From Liolophura sinensis (taxonomy: Eukaryota > Mollusca > Polyplacophora > Chitonida > Chitonidae): a stretch of DNA of 19,229 nt. This document shows positions 11,001 to 19,228 of the stretch, in pieces (position 1 is the first letter of the stretch; each line of letters starts with the position of its first letter). Position numbers and translations under genes: made by a program. The notes below the pieces were generated by a model. It worked only from the letters and a program-made list of their open reading frames with translations, was not told where the DNA came from and did not search any database. The stretch covers positions 1-19,229 of the forward strand of contig NW_027018518.1 in NCBI RefSeq assembly GCF_032854445.1, in the 5' to 3' direction.

Positions 11001-11256
11001 ATTGTCGCTACAGCCAAAAGTATTGGTCGGAGAGCAACGCGGTTTGCACCATTCGATTTCTCGTCACAAAATACGTCGGATTAGCCTCTTACCAGCAGCA
11101 CTGGAACAGTTTTTCCACTTTTGCATTTTTGCCTTGTCTTTTTGTTAATTGAAATCGGCTACACTGTACTCTGTACAATCGCGACTGGTCATTACTATAT
11201 TCAACTTTTGACTATAAGTTATGTGCCCTTCGGTAGCCCAGAAGACGTCAAATCTT

Positions 11257-11269
11257 TGGGCTAAGCCCA
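11257..11269. repeat. Stem-loop tgggc-taa-gccca (in M21)
   Basis: A perfect five-bp stem with a three-base loop, present in most monomers. The common polymorphism at offset 277 (taa or caa) falls in the loop. F copies M9, M26 and M33 change one stem base, and M4 and M6 lose one. Confidence 0.75.
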
Positions 11270-11534
11270 TTTAACTCACCCAGCAATTGTCTTACTTCTA
11301 AGTCCAAGACAATCTCAATGTCTTTATCTACGTGTAGAAAGACCAGACCATTTGTACATAAAAAACACAAGGTACTTGATACAGTCTTCTGTAAAAAGTA
11401 CAACTGACCACAGACCCACATTTATAAGGTGCCAAAAGATGCGGAATTGGGCCAGGCATCGGCAGCTGTTGAAAAATTGCCAATTTCCCTGGTTTCCATG
11501 GAGTAAGAGCCGTTGCTGGGCACGTGATTATGAC

Positions 11535-12083
11535 ATAAATGATCATTTAATTGTCACTACAGCCAAAAGTATTGGTCGGAGAGCAACGCGGTTTGCACCA
11601 TTCGATTTCTCGTCACAAAATACGTCGGATTAGCCTCTTACCAGCAGCACTGGAACAGTTTTTCCACTTTTGCATTTTTGCCTGGTCTTTTTGTTAATTG
11701 AAATCGGCTACACTGTACTCTGTACAATCGCGACTGGTCATTACTATATTCAACTTTTGACTATAAGTTATGTGCCCTTCGGTAGCCCAGAAGACCTGAA
11801 ATCTTTGGGCCAAGCCCATTTAACTCACCCAGCAATTGTCTTACTTCTAAGTCCAAGACAATCTCAATGTCTTTATCTACGTGTAGAAAAACAACACCAT
11901 TTGTACGTGAAAAGCACAAGGTACTTGATACAGTCTGCTGTAAAAAGTACAACTGACCACAGACCCACATGAATAAGGTGCCAAAAGATGCGGAAGTGGG
12001 CCAGGTATCGGCAGCTGTTGAAAAATTGCCAATTTCCCTGGTTTCCATGGAGTAAGAGCCGTTGCTGGGCACGTGATTATGAT
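11535..12083 (+). repeat. Satellite monomer M22 (B with G-type tail)
   Basis: 549 bp. atcatttaattg, aacaac and gtgaaaagcac match M29. From 11996 the tail ggaagtggg, aggtatcgg, ccaattt and gatatc is that of type G (M27) and not of M29. Confidence 0.92.
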
Positions 12084-12086
12084 ATC
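11996..12086. other. Conversion-like patch at the M22/M23 junction
   Basis: Seven differences from the paired M29/M30 interval lie at 11996, 11999, 12006, 12030, 12034, 12083 and 12086. At each one M22/M23 carries the M27/M28 (G to A junction) state. The sequence on either side returns to the B and C pattern of M29 and M30. A short non-reciprocal transfer explains this with one event. Confidence 0.75.
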
Positions 12087-12632
12087 AATGATCATTCAAT
12101 TGTCGCTACAGCCAAACGTATTGGTCGGAGAGCAACGCGGTTTGCACCATTCGATTTCTCGTCACAAAATACGTCGGATTAGCCTCTTACCAGCAGCAAT
12201 GGAACAGTTTTTCCACTTTTGCATTTTTGCCTGGTCTTTTTGTTAATTGAAATCGGCTGCACTGTACTCTGTACAATCGCGACTGGTCATTACTATATTC
12301 AACTTTTGACTATAAGTTATTTGCCCTTCGGTAGCCCAGAAGACGTCAAATCTTTGGGCTAAGCCCATTTAACTCACCCAGCAATTGCCTTACTTCTAAG
12401 TGCAAGACAATCTCAATGTCTTTATCTACGTGTAGAAAAACCACACCATTTGTACGTGATAAACACAAGGTACTTGATACAGTCTGCTGTAAAAAGTACA
12501 ACTGAACACTGACCCACTTCAGTAAGGTGCCAAAAGATGCGGAATTGAGCCAGGCATCGGCAGCTGTTGAAAAATTGCCAATTTCCCTGGTTTCCATGGA
12601 GTAAGAGCCGTTGCTGGGCACGTGATTATGAC
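12084..12632 (+). repeat. Satellite monomer M23 (C)
   Basis: 549 bp. aaacgta, agcaatgg, ggctgcac, agttatttgcc, GTC, gtgataaa and acttcagta mark type C. The gatatc at its head comes from the patch that begins in M22. Confidence 0.92.
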
Positions 12633-13181
12633 ATAAATAATCATGCAATTGTCACTACAGCCAAAAGTATTGGTCGGAGAGCAACGCGGTTTGCACCATT
12701 CGATTTCTCGTCACAAAATACGTCGGATTAGCCTCTTACCAGCAGCAATGGAACAGTTTTTCCACTTTTGCATTTTTACCTGGTCTTTTTGTTAATTGAA
12801 ATCGGCTACACTGTACTCTGTACAATCGCGACTGGTCATTACTATATTCAACTTTTGACTATAAGTTATGTGCCCTTCGGTAGCCCAGAAGACCTGAAAT
12901 CTTTGGGCTAAGCCCATTTAACTCACCCAGCAATTGCCTTACTTCTAAGTGCAAGACAATCTCAATGTCTTTATCTACGTGTAGAAAAACCACACCATTT
13001 GTACATGAAAAACACAAGGTACTTGATACAGTCTGCTGTAAAAAGTACAACTGAACACTGACTCACTTCAGTAAGGTGCCAAAAGATGCGGAATTGAGAC
13101 AGGCATCGGCAGCTGTTGAAAAATTGCAAATATCCCTGGTTTCCATGGAGTAAGAGCCGTTGCAGGGCACGTGATTATGAC
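12633..13181 (+). repeat. Satellite monomer M24 (D)
   Basis: 549 bp. aataatcatgc, acctgg, CTG with ctaag, gtacatg, gactcacttc and gcagggc mark type D. agcaatgg and aaatatcc differ from M31. Confidence 0.92.
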
Positions 13182-13730
13182 ATAAATGATCATTCAATTG
13201 TCACTACAGCCAAAAGTATTGGTCGGAGAGCAACGCGGTTTGCACCATGCGATTTCTCGTCACAAAATACGTCGGATTAGCCTCTTACCAGCAGCACTGG
13301 AACAGTTTTTCCACTTTTGCATTTTTGCCTGGTCTTTTTGTTAATTGAAATCGGCTACACTGTACTCTGTACAATCGCGACTGGTCATTACTATATTCAA
13401 CTTTTGACTATAAGTTATGTGCCCTTCGGTAGCCCAGAAGACCTGAAATCTTTGGGCCAAGCCCATTTAACTCACCCAGCAATTGTCTTACTTCTAAGTC
13501 CAAGACAATCCCAATGTCTTTATCTACGTGTAGAAAAACCACACCATTTGTACGTAAAAAACACAAGGTACTTGATACAGTCTGCTGTAAAAAGTACAAC
13601 TGACCACAGACCCACATGAATAAGGTGCCAAAAGATGCGGAATTGAGACAGGCATCGGCAGCTGTTAAAAAATTGCAAATATCCCTGGTTTCCATGGAGT
13701 AAGAGCCGTTGCTGGGCACGTGATTATGAC
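13182..13730 (+). repeat. Satellite monomer M25 (E)
   Basis: 549 bp. accatgcg, caag, caatccc, gagacag, gttaaaa and aaatatc mark type E. gtacgtaaaa and gcctgg differ from M32. Confidence 0.92.
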
Positions 13731-14050
13731 ATAAATGATCATTGAATTGTCGCTACAGCCAAAAGTATTGGTCGGAGAGCAACGCGGTTTGCACCATTCG
13801 ATTTCTCGTCACAAAATACGTCGGATTAGCCTCTTACCAGCAGCACTGGAACAGTTTTTCGACTTTTGCATTTTTGCCTGGTCTTTTTGTTAATTGAAAT
13901 CGGCTACACTGTACTCTATACAATCGCGACTGGTCATTACTATATTCAACTTTTGACTATAAGTTATGTGCCCTTCGGTAGCCCAGAAGACGTCAAATCT
14001 TTTGGCTAAGCCCATTTAACTCACCCAGCAATTGCCTTACTTCTAAGTGC

Positions 14051-14069
14051 AAGACAATCTCAATGTCTT
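14051..14069. repeat. Stem-loop aagaca / tgtctt (in M26)
   Basis: A six-bp stem with a seven-base loop. The stem reads the same in every monomer I checked. The only recurrent change, caatctc to caatccc in E copies, is the central region of the loop. It lies two bases upstream of the next dyad. Confidence 0.75.
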
Positions 14070-14071
14070 TA

Positions 14072-14083
14072 TCTACGTGTAGA
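14072..14083. repeat. Dyad tctac-gt-gtaga (in M26)
   Basis: Five-base arms around gt, directly after the previous stem-loop. M12 and M17 have tctgc in the left arm; all other copies seen keep both arms. Confidence 0.7.
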
Positions 14084-14265
14084 AAAACCACACCATTTGT
14101 ACGTGATAAACACAAGGTACTTGATACAGTCTGCTGTAAAAAGTACAACTGAACACTGACCCACTTCAGTAAGGTGCCAAAAGATGCGGAATTGAGCCAG
14201 GCATCGGCAGCTGTTGAAAAATTGCAAATTTCCCTGGTTTCCATGGAGTAAGAGCCGTTGCTGGG

Positions 14266-14271
14266 CACGTG
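14266..14271. promoter_or_regulatory. CACGTG palindrome near monomer end (in M26)
   Basis: The palindrome cacgtg in gggcacgtgatt occurs once at this place in every monomer, so the array holds 35 copies spaced about 549 bp apart. This is the E-box core bound by several bHLH proteins. Binding here is not shown and the match may be chance fixed by amplification. Confidence 0.45.
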
Positions 14272-14279
14272 ATTATGAC

Positions 14280-14829
14280 ATAAATGATCATTCAATTGTC
14301 ACTACAGCCAAAAGTATTGGTCGGAGAGCAACGCGGTTTGCACCATTCGATTTCTCGTCACAAAATGCGTCGGATTAGCCTCTTACCAGCAGCACTGGAC
14401 CAGTTTTTCCACTTTTGCATTTTTGCCTTGTCTTTTTGTTAATTGAAATCGGCTACACTGTACTCTGTACAATCGCAACTGGTCATTACTATATTCAACT
14501 TTTGACTATAAGTTATGTGCCCTTCGGTAGCCCAGAAGACGTCAAATCTTTGGGCTAAGCCCATTTAACTCACCCAGCAATTGTCTTACTTCTTAGTCCA
14601 AGACAATCTCAATGTCTTTATCTACGTGTAGAAAGACCAGACCATTTGTACATAAAAAAACACAAGGTACTTGATACAGTCTGCTGTAAAAAGTACAACT
14701 GACCACAGACCCACATGAATAAGGTGCCAAAAGATGCGGAAGTGGGCCAGGTATCGGCAGCTGTTGAAAAATTGCCAATTTCCCTGGTTTCCATGGAGTA
14801 AGAGCCGTTGCTGGGCACGTGATTATGAT
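14280..14829 (+). repeat. Satellite monomer M27 (G)
   Basis: 550 bp. aaatgcg, ggaccag, atcgcaac, cttagtcc, gaccag, gtacataaaa, ggaagtggg and aggtatcgg mark type G. It ends in gatatc, as M22 does. Confidence 0.92.
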
Positions 14830-15378
14830 ATCAATGATCATTCAATTGTCGCTACAGCCAAAAGTATTGGTCGGAGAGCAACGCGGTTTGCACCATTCGA
14901 TTTCTCGTCACAAAATACGTCGGATTAGCCTCTTACCAGCAGCACTGGAACAGTTTTTCCACTTTTGCATTTTTGCCTTGTCTTTTTGTTAATTGAAATC
15001 GGCTACACTGTACTCTGTACAATCGCGACTGGTCATTACTATATTCAACTTTTGACTATAAGTTATGTGCCCTTCGGTAGCCCAGAAGACGTCAAATCTT
15101 TGGGCTAAGCCCATTTAACTCACCCAGCAATTGTCTTACTTCTAAGTCCAAGACAATCTCAATGTCTTTATCTACGTGTAGAAAGACCAGACCATTTGTA
15201 CATAAAAAACACAAGGTACTTGATACAGTCTTCTGTAAAAAGTACAACTGACCACAGACCCACATTTATAAGGTGCCAAAAGATGCGGAATTGGGCCAGG
15301 CATCGGCAGCTGTTGAAAAATTGCCAATTTCCCTGGTTTCCATGGAGTAAAAGCCGTTGCTGGGCACGTGATTATGAC
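14830..15378 (+). repeat. Satellite monomer M28 (A)
   Basis: 549 bp. Same body as M21, but the head is gatatcaatgatcattc, so the palindrome is shorter. agtaaaagcc is private. Confidence 0.92.
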
Positions 15379-15927
15379 ATAAATGATCATTTAATTGTCA
15401 CTACAGCCAAAAGTATTGGTCGGAGAGCAACGCGGTTTGCACCATTCGATTTCTCGTCACAAAATACGTCGGATTAGCCTCTTACCAGCAGCACTGGAAC
15501 AGTTTTTCCACTTTTGCATTTTTGCCTGGTCTTTTTGTTAATTGAAATCGGCTACACTGTACTCTGTACAATCGCGACTGGTCATTACTATATTCAACTT
15601 TTGACTATAAGTTATGTGCCCTTCGGTAGCCCAGAAGACCTGAAATCTTTGGGCCAAGCCCATTTAACTCACCCAGCAATTGTCTTACTTCTAAGTCCAA
15701 GACAATCTCAATGTCTTTATCTACGTGTAGAAAAACAACACCATTTGTACGTGAAAAGCACAAGGTACTTGATACAGTCTGCTGTAAAAAGTACAACTGA
15801 CCACAGACCCACATGAATAAGGTGCCAAAAGATGCGGAATTGAGCCAGGCATCGGCAGCTGTTGAAAAATTGCAAATATCCCTGGTTTCCATGGAGTAAG
15901 AGCCGTTGCTGGGCACGTGATTATGAC
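15379..15927 (+). repeat. Satellite monomer M29 (B)
   Basis: 549 bp. Pairs with M22 through gtgaaaagcac and atcatttaattg. The tail has attgagcc and aaatatc in place of the G-type patch. Confidence 0.92.
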
Positions 15928-16477
15928 ATAAATGATCATTCAATTGTCGCTACAGCCAAACGTATTGGTCGGAGAGCAACGCGGTTTGCACCATTCGATT
16001 TCTCGTCACAAAATACGTCGGATTAGCCTCTTACCAGCAGCAATGGAACAGTTTTTCCACTTTTGCATTTTTGCCTGGTCTTTTTGTTAATTGAAATCGG
16101 CTGCACTGTACTCTGTACAATCGCGACTGGTCATTACTATATTCAACTTTTGACTATAAGTTATTTGGCCTTCGGTAGCCCAGAAGACGTCAAATCTTTG
16201 GGCTAAGCCCATTTAACTCACCCAGCAATTGCCTTACTTCTAAGTGCAAGACAATCTCAATGTCTTTATCTACGTGTAGAAAAAACCACACCATTTGTAC
16301 GTGATAAACACAAGGTACTTGATACAGTCTGCTGTAAAAAGTACAACTGAACACTGACCCACTTCAGTAAGGTGCCAAAAGATGCGGAATTGAGCCAGGC
16401 ATCGGCAGCTGTTGAAAAATTGCCAATTTCCCTGGTTTCCATGGAGTAAGAGCCGTTGCTGGGCACGTGATTATGAC
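15928..16477 (+). repeat. Satellite monomer M30 (C)
   Basis: 550 bp. Pairs with M23: aaacgta, agcaatgg, ggctgcac. The head is ataaatgatcattc. Private changes are ttatttggcc and an extra a before ccacacc. Confidence 0.92.
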
Positions 16478-17026
16478 ATAAATAATCATGCAATTGTCAC
16501 TACAGCCAAAAGTATTGGTCGGAGAGCAACGCGGTTTGCACCATTCGATTTCTCGTCACAAAATACGTCGGATTAGCCTCTTACCAGCAGCACTGGAACA
16601 GTTTTTCCACTTTTGCATTTTTACCTGGTCTTTTTGTTAATTGAAATCGGCTACACTGTACTCTGTACAATCGCGACTGGTCATTACTATATTCAACTTT
16701 TGACTATAAGTTATGTGCCCTTCGGTAGCCCAGAAGACCTGAAATCTTTGGGCTAAGCCCATTTAACTCACCCATCAATTGCCTTACTTCTAAGTGCAAG
16801 ACAATCTCAATGTCTTTATCTACGTGTAGAAAAACCACACCATTTGTACATGAAAAACACAAGGTACTTGATACAGTCTGCTGTAAAAAGTACAACTGAA
16901 CACTGACTCACTTCATTAAGGTGCCAAAAGATGCGGAATTGAGACAGGCATCGGCAGCTGTTGAAAAATTGCAAATTTCCCTGGTTTCCATGGAGTAAGA
17001 GCCGTTGCAGGGCACGTGATTATGAC
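16478..17026 (+). repeat. Satellite monomer M31 (D)
   Basis: 549 bp. Pairs with M24: aataatcatgc, acctgg, gtacatg, gactc, gcaggg. cccatcaa and cattaagg are private. Confidence 0.92.
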
Positions 17027-17576
17027 ATAAATGATCATTCAATTGTCACTACAGCCAAAAGTATTGGTCGGAGAGCAACGCGGTTTGCACCATGCGATTT
17101 CTCGTCACAAAATACGTCGGATTAGCCTCTTACCAGCAGCACTGGAACAGTTTTTCCACTTTTGCATTTTTGCCTTGTCTTTTTGTTAATTGAAATCGGC
17201 TACACTGTACTCTGTACAATCGCGACTGGTCATTACTATATTCAACTTTTGACTATAAGTTATGTGCCCTTCGGTAGCCCAGAAGACCTGAAATCTTTGG
17301 GCCAAGCCCATTTAACTCACCCAGCAATTGTCTTACTTCTAAGTCCAAGACAATCCCAATGTCTTTATCTACGTGTAGAAAAACCACACCATTTGTACGT
17401 GAAAAACACAAGGTACTTGATACAGTCTGCTGTAAAAAGTACAACTGACCACAGACCCACATGAATAAGGTGCCAAAAGATGCGGAATTGAGACAGGCAT
17501 CGGCAGCTGTTAAAAAAATTGCAAATATCCCTGGTTTCCATGGAGTAAGAGCCGTTGCTGGGCACGTGATTATGAC
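17027..17576 (+). repeat. Satellite monomer M32 (E)
   Basis: 550 bp. Pairs with M25. It has gccttg, as in M6, M15 and M20, and an extra a in gttaaaaaaatt. Confidence 0.92.
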
Positions 17577-18125
17577 ATAAATGATCATTGAATTGTCGCT
17601 ACAGCCAAAAGTATTGGTCGGAGAGCAACGCGGTTTGCACCATTCGATTTCTCGTCACAAAATACGTCGGATTAGCCTCTTACCAGCAGCACTGGAACAG
17701 TTTTTCGACTTTTGCATTTTTGCCTGGTCTTTTTGTTAATTGAAATCGGCTACACTGTACTCTATACAATCGCGACTGGTCATTACTATATTCAACTTTT
17801 GACTATAAGTTATGTGCCCTTCGGTAGCCCAGAAGACGTCAAATCTTTTGGCTAAGCCCATTTAACTCACCCAGCAATTGCCTTACTTCTAAGTGCAAGA
17901 CAATCTCAATGTCTTTATCTACGTGTAGAAAAACCATACCATTTGTACGTGATAAACACAAGGTACTTGATACAGTCTGCTGTAAAAAGTACAACTGAAC
18001 ACTGACCCACTTCAGTAAGGTGCCAAAAGATGCGGAATTGAGCCAGGCATCGGCAGCTGTTGAAAAATTGCAAATTTCCCTGGTTTCCATGGAGTAAGAG
18101 CCGTTGCTGGGCACGTGATTATGAC
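17577..18125 (+). repeat. Satellite monomer M33 (F)
   Basis: 549 bp. Pairs with M26, including tttggctaag. accatacc is private. Confidence 0.92.
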
Positions 18126-18677
18126 ATAAATGATCATTCAATTGTCACTACAGCCAAAAGTATTGGTCGGAGAGCAACGCGGTTTGCACCATTCGATTTC
18201 TCGTCACAAAATGCGTCGGATTAGCCTCTTACCAGCAGCACTGGACCAGTTTTTCCACTTTTGCATTTTTTGCCTTGTCTTTTTGTTAATTGAAATCGGC
18301 TACACTGTACTCTGTACAATCGCGACTGGTCATTACTATATTCAACTTTTGACTATAAGTTATGTGCCCTTCGGTAGCCCAGAAGACGTCAAATCTTTGG
18401 GCTAAGCCCATTTAACTCACCCAGCAATTGTCTTACTTCTAAGTCCAAGACAATCTCAATGTCTTTATCTACGTGTAGAAAAGACCAGACCATTTGTACA
18501 TAAAAAACACAAGGTACTTGATACAGTCTGCTGTAAAAAGTACAACTGACCACAGACCCACATGAATAAGGTGCCAAAAGATGCGGAAGTGGGCCAGGTA
18601 TCGGCAGCTGTTGAAAAATTGCCAATTTCCCTGGTTTCCATGGGAGTAAGAGCCGTTGCTGGGCACGTGATTATGAT
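18126..18677 (+). repeat. Satellite monomer M34 (G)
   Basis: 552 bp. Pairs with M27: aaatgcg, ggaccag, ggaagtggg, aggtatcgg. It has atcgcgac and ctaagtcc instead of atcgcaac and cttagtcc. Extra bases occur in gcattttttgcc, gaaaagacc and catgggag. Confidence 0.91.
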
Positions 18678-19228
18678 ATCAATGAATCATTGAATTGTCG
18701 CTACAGCCAAAAGTATTGGTCGGAGAGCAACGCGGTTTGCACCATTCGATTTCTCGTCACAAAATACGTCGGATTAGCCTCTTACCAGCAGCACTGGAAC
18801 AGTTTTTCCACTTTTGCATTTTTACCTGGTCTTTTTGTTAATTGAAATCGGCTACACTGTACTCTGTACAATCGCGACTGGTCATTACTATATTCAACTT
18901 TTGACTATAAGTTATGTGCCCTTCGGTAGCCCAGAAGACCTGAAATCTTTGGGCTAAGCCCATTTAACTCACCCAGCAATTGCCTTACTTCTAAGTGCAA
19001 GACAATCTCAATGTCTTTATCTACGTGTAGAAAAAACACACCATTTGTACATGAAAAACACAAGGTACTTGATACAGTCTGCTGTAAAAAGTACAACTGA
19101 ACACTGACTCACTTCAGTAAGGTGCCAAAAGATGCGGACATTGAGACAGGCATCGGCAGCTGTTGAAAAATTGCAAATTTCCCTGGTTTCCATGGAGTAA
19201 GAGCCGTTGCAGGGCACGTGATTATGAC
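18678..19228 (+). repeat. Satellite monomer M35 (A-like head, D body)
   Basis: 551 bp. After the gatatc head it switches to type D: acctgg, CTG with ctaag, gtacatg, gactcacttc, gcaggg. An extra a at 18685 or 18686 lies exactly at the centre of the head palindrome. Base 19229 starts the next copy. Confidence 0.9.

Larger units (their letters stand above)
8371..11116 (+). repeat. Five-monomer higher-order unit, copy 2
   Basis: This is the second copy of the five-monomer block, 2746 bp, covering the rest of M16, all of M17-M20 and the start of M21. M18 equals M13 throughout as far as I can read, and M19 and M20 match M14 and M15 apart from single-base indels. Agreement with copy 1 ends between 11116 and 11135, where M21 has gccttg and M16 has gcctgg. 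The lack of substitutions makes this the youngest duplication in the window, or an assembly duplication. Confidence 0.85.
10986..11534 (+). repeat. Satellite monomer M21 (F head, A body; array transition)
   Basis: 549 bp. Up to the acttttgcattttt interval it matches M16. From gccttg (11131) on it is type A: GTC, gaccag, gtacataaa, tcttctg, acatttata, attggg. This is where the five-monomer pattern gives way to the seven-monomer pattern. Confidence 0.92.
13731..14279 (+). repeat. Satellite monomer M26 (F; reference copy)
   Basis: 549 bp, used here as the reference for offsets and composition: 231 G+C and 20 CpG by hand count. attgaattg, cgac, ctatac, GTC, tttggctaag, gtgataaa and acttcagta mark type F. 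It differs from M33 at the accacacc site only, as far as I can read. Confidence 0.93.
10986..14829 (+). repeat. Seven-monomer higher-order unit, copy 1 (A-G)
   Basis: M21-M27, 3844 bp, in the order A-B-C-D-E-F-G, pairs one to one with M28-M34. Examples are the B marker gaaaaacaac in M22 and M29, the C markers aaacgta and ggctgcac in M23 and M30, accatgcg in M25 and M32, the t-for-g change in the hairpin of M26 and M33, and aaatgcg in M27 and M34. Its first monomer has the head of the preceding F-type copy, so the true match with copy 2 begins just after the head at about 11001. By eye it differs from copy 2 at roughly 20 positions, clustered at 11996-12086. Confidence 0.88.
14830..18677 (+). 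repeat. Seven-monomer higher-order unit, copy 2 (A-G)
   Basis: M28-M34, 3848 bp, has the same order and variants as copy 1. Private differences include a (for g) in agtaaaagcc of M28, ttggcc in M30, cccatcaa and cattaagg in M31, accatacc in M33, and several one-base insertions in M34. A third copy would start at 18678, but the next monomer switches to type D within about 150 bp. Only two full units are therefore visible. Confidence 0.87.

Noticed and set aside
13780-13810. Possible pol III B-box (attcgattt) with an A-box-like tagcccagaaga elsewhere in the monomer
   Set aside because: Both have mismatches to the consensus, and the order and spacing do not fit a tRNA, a 5S gene or a SINE.
13901-14160. 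Five gtac tetramers per monomer, including the direct repeat ctgtactctgtac
   Set aside because: The spacing is irregular and the direct repeat is broken in ctatac copies. I see no pattern beyond chance.
13731-14279. Internal sub-repeats, for example three 183-bp thirds or regular aattg spacing
   Set aside because: aattg occurs several times per monomer but at uneven distances (147, 138, 160, 30 and 74 bp), and the thirds do not align by eye.
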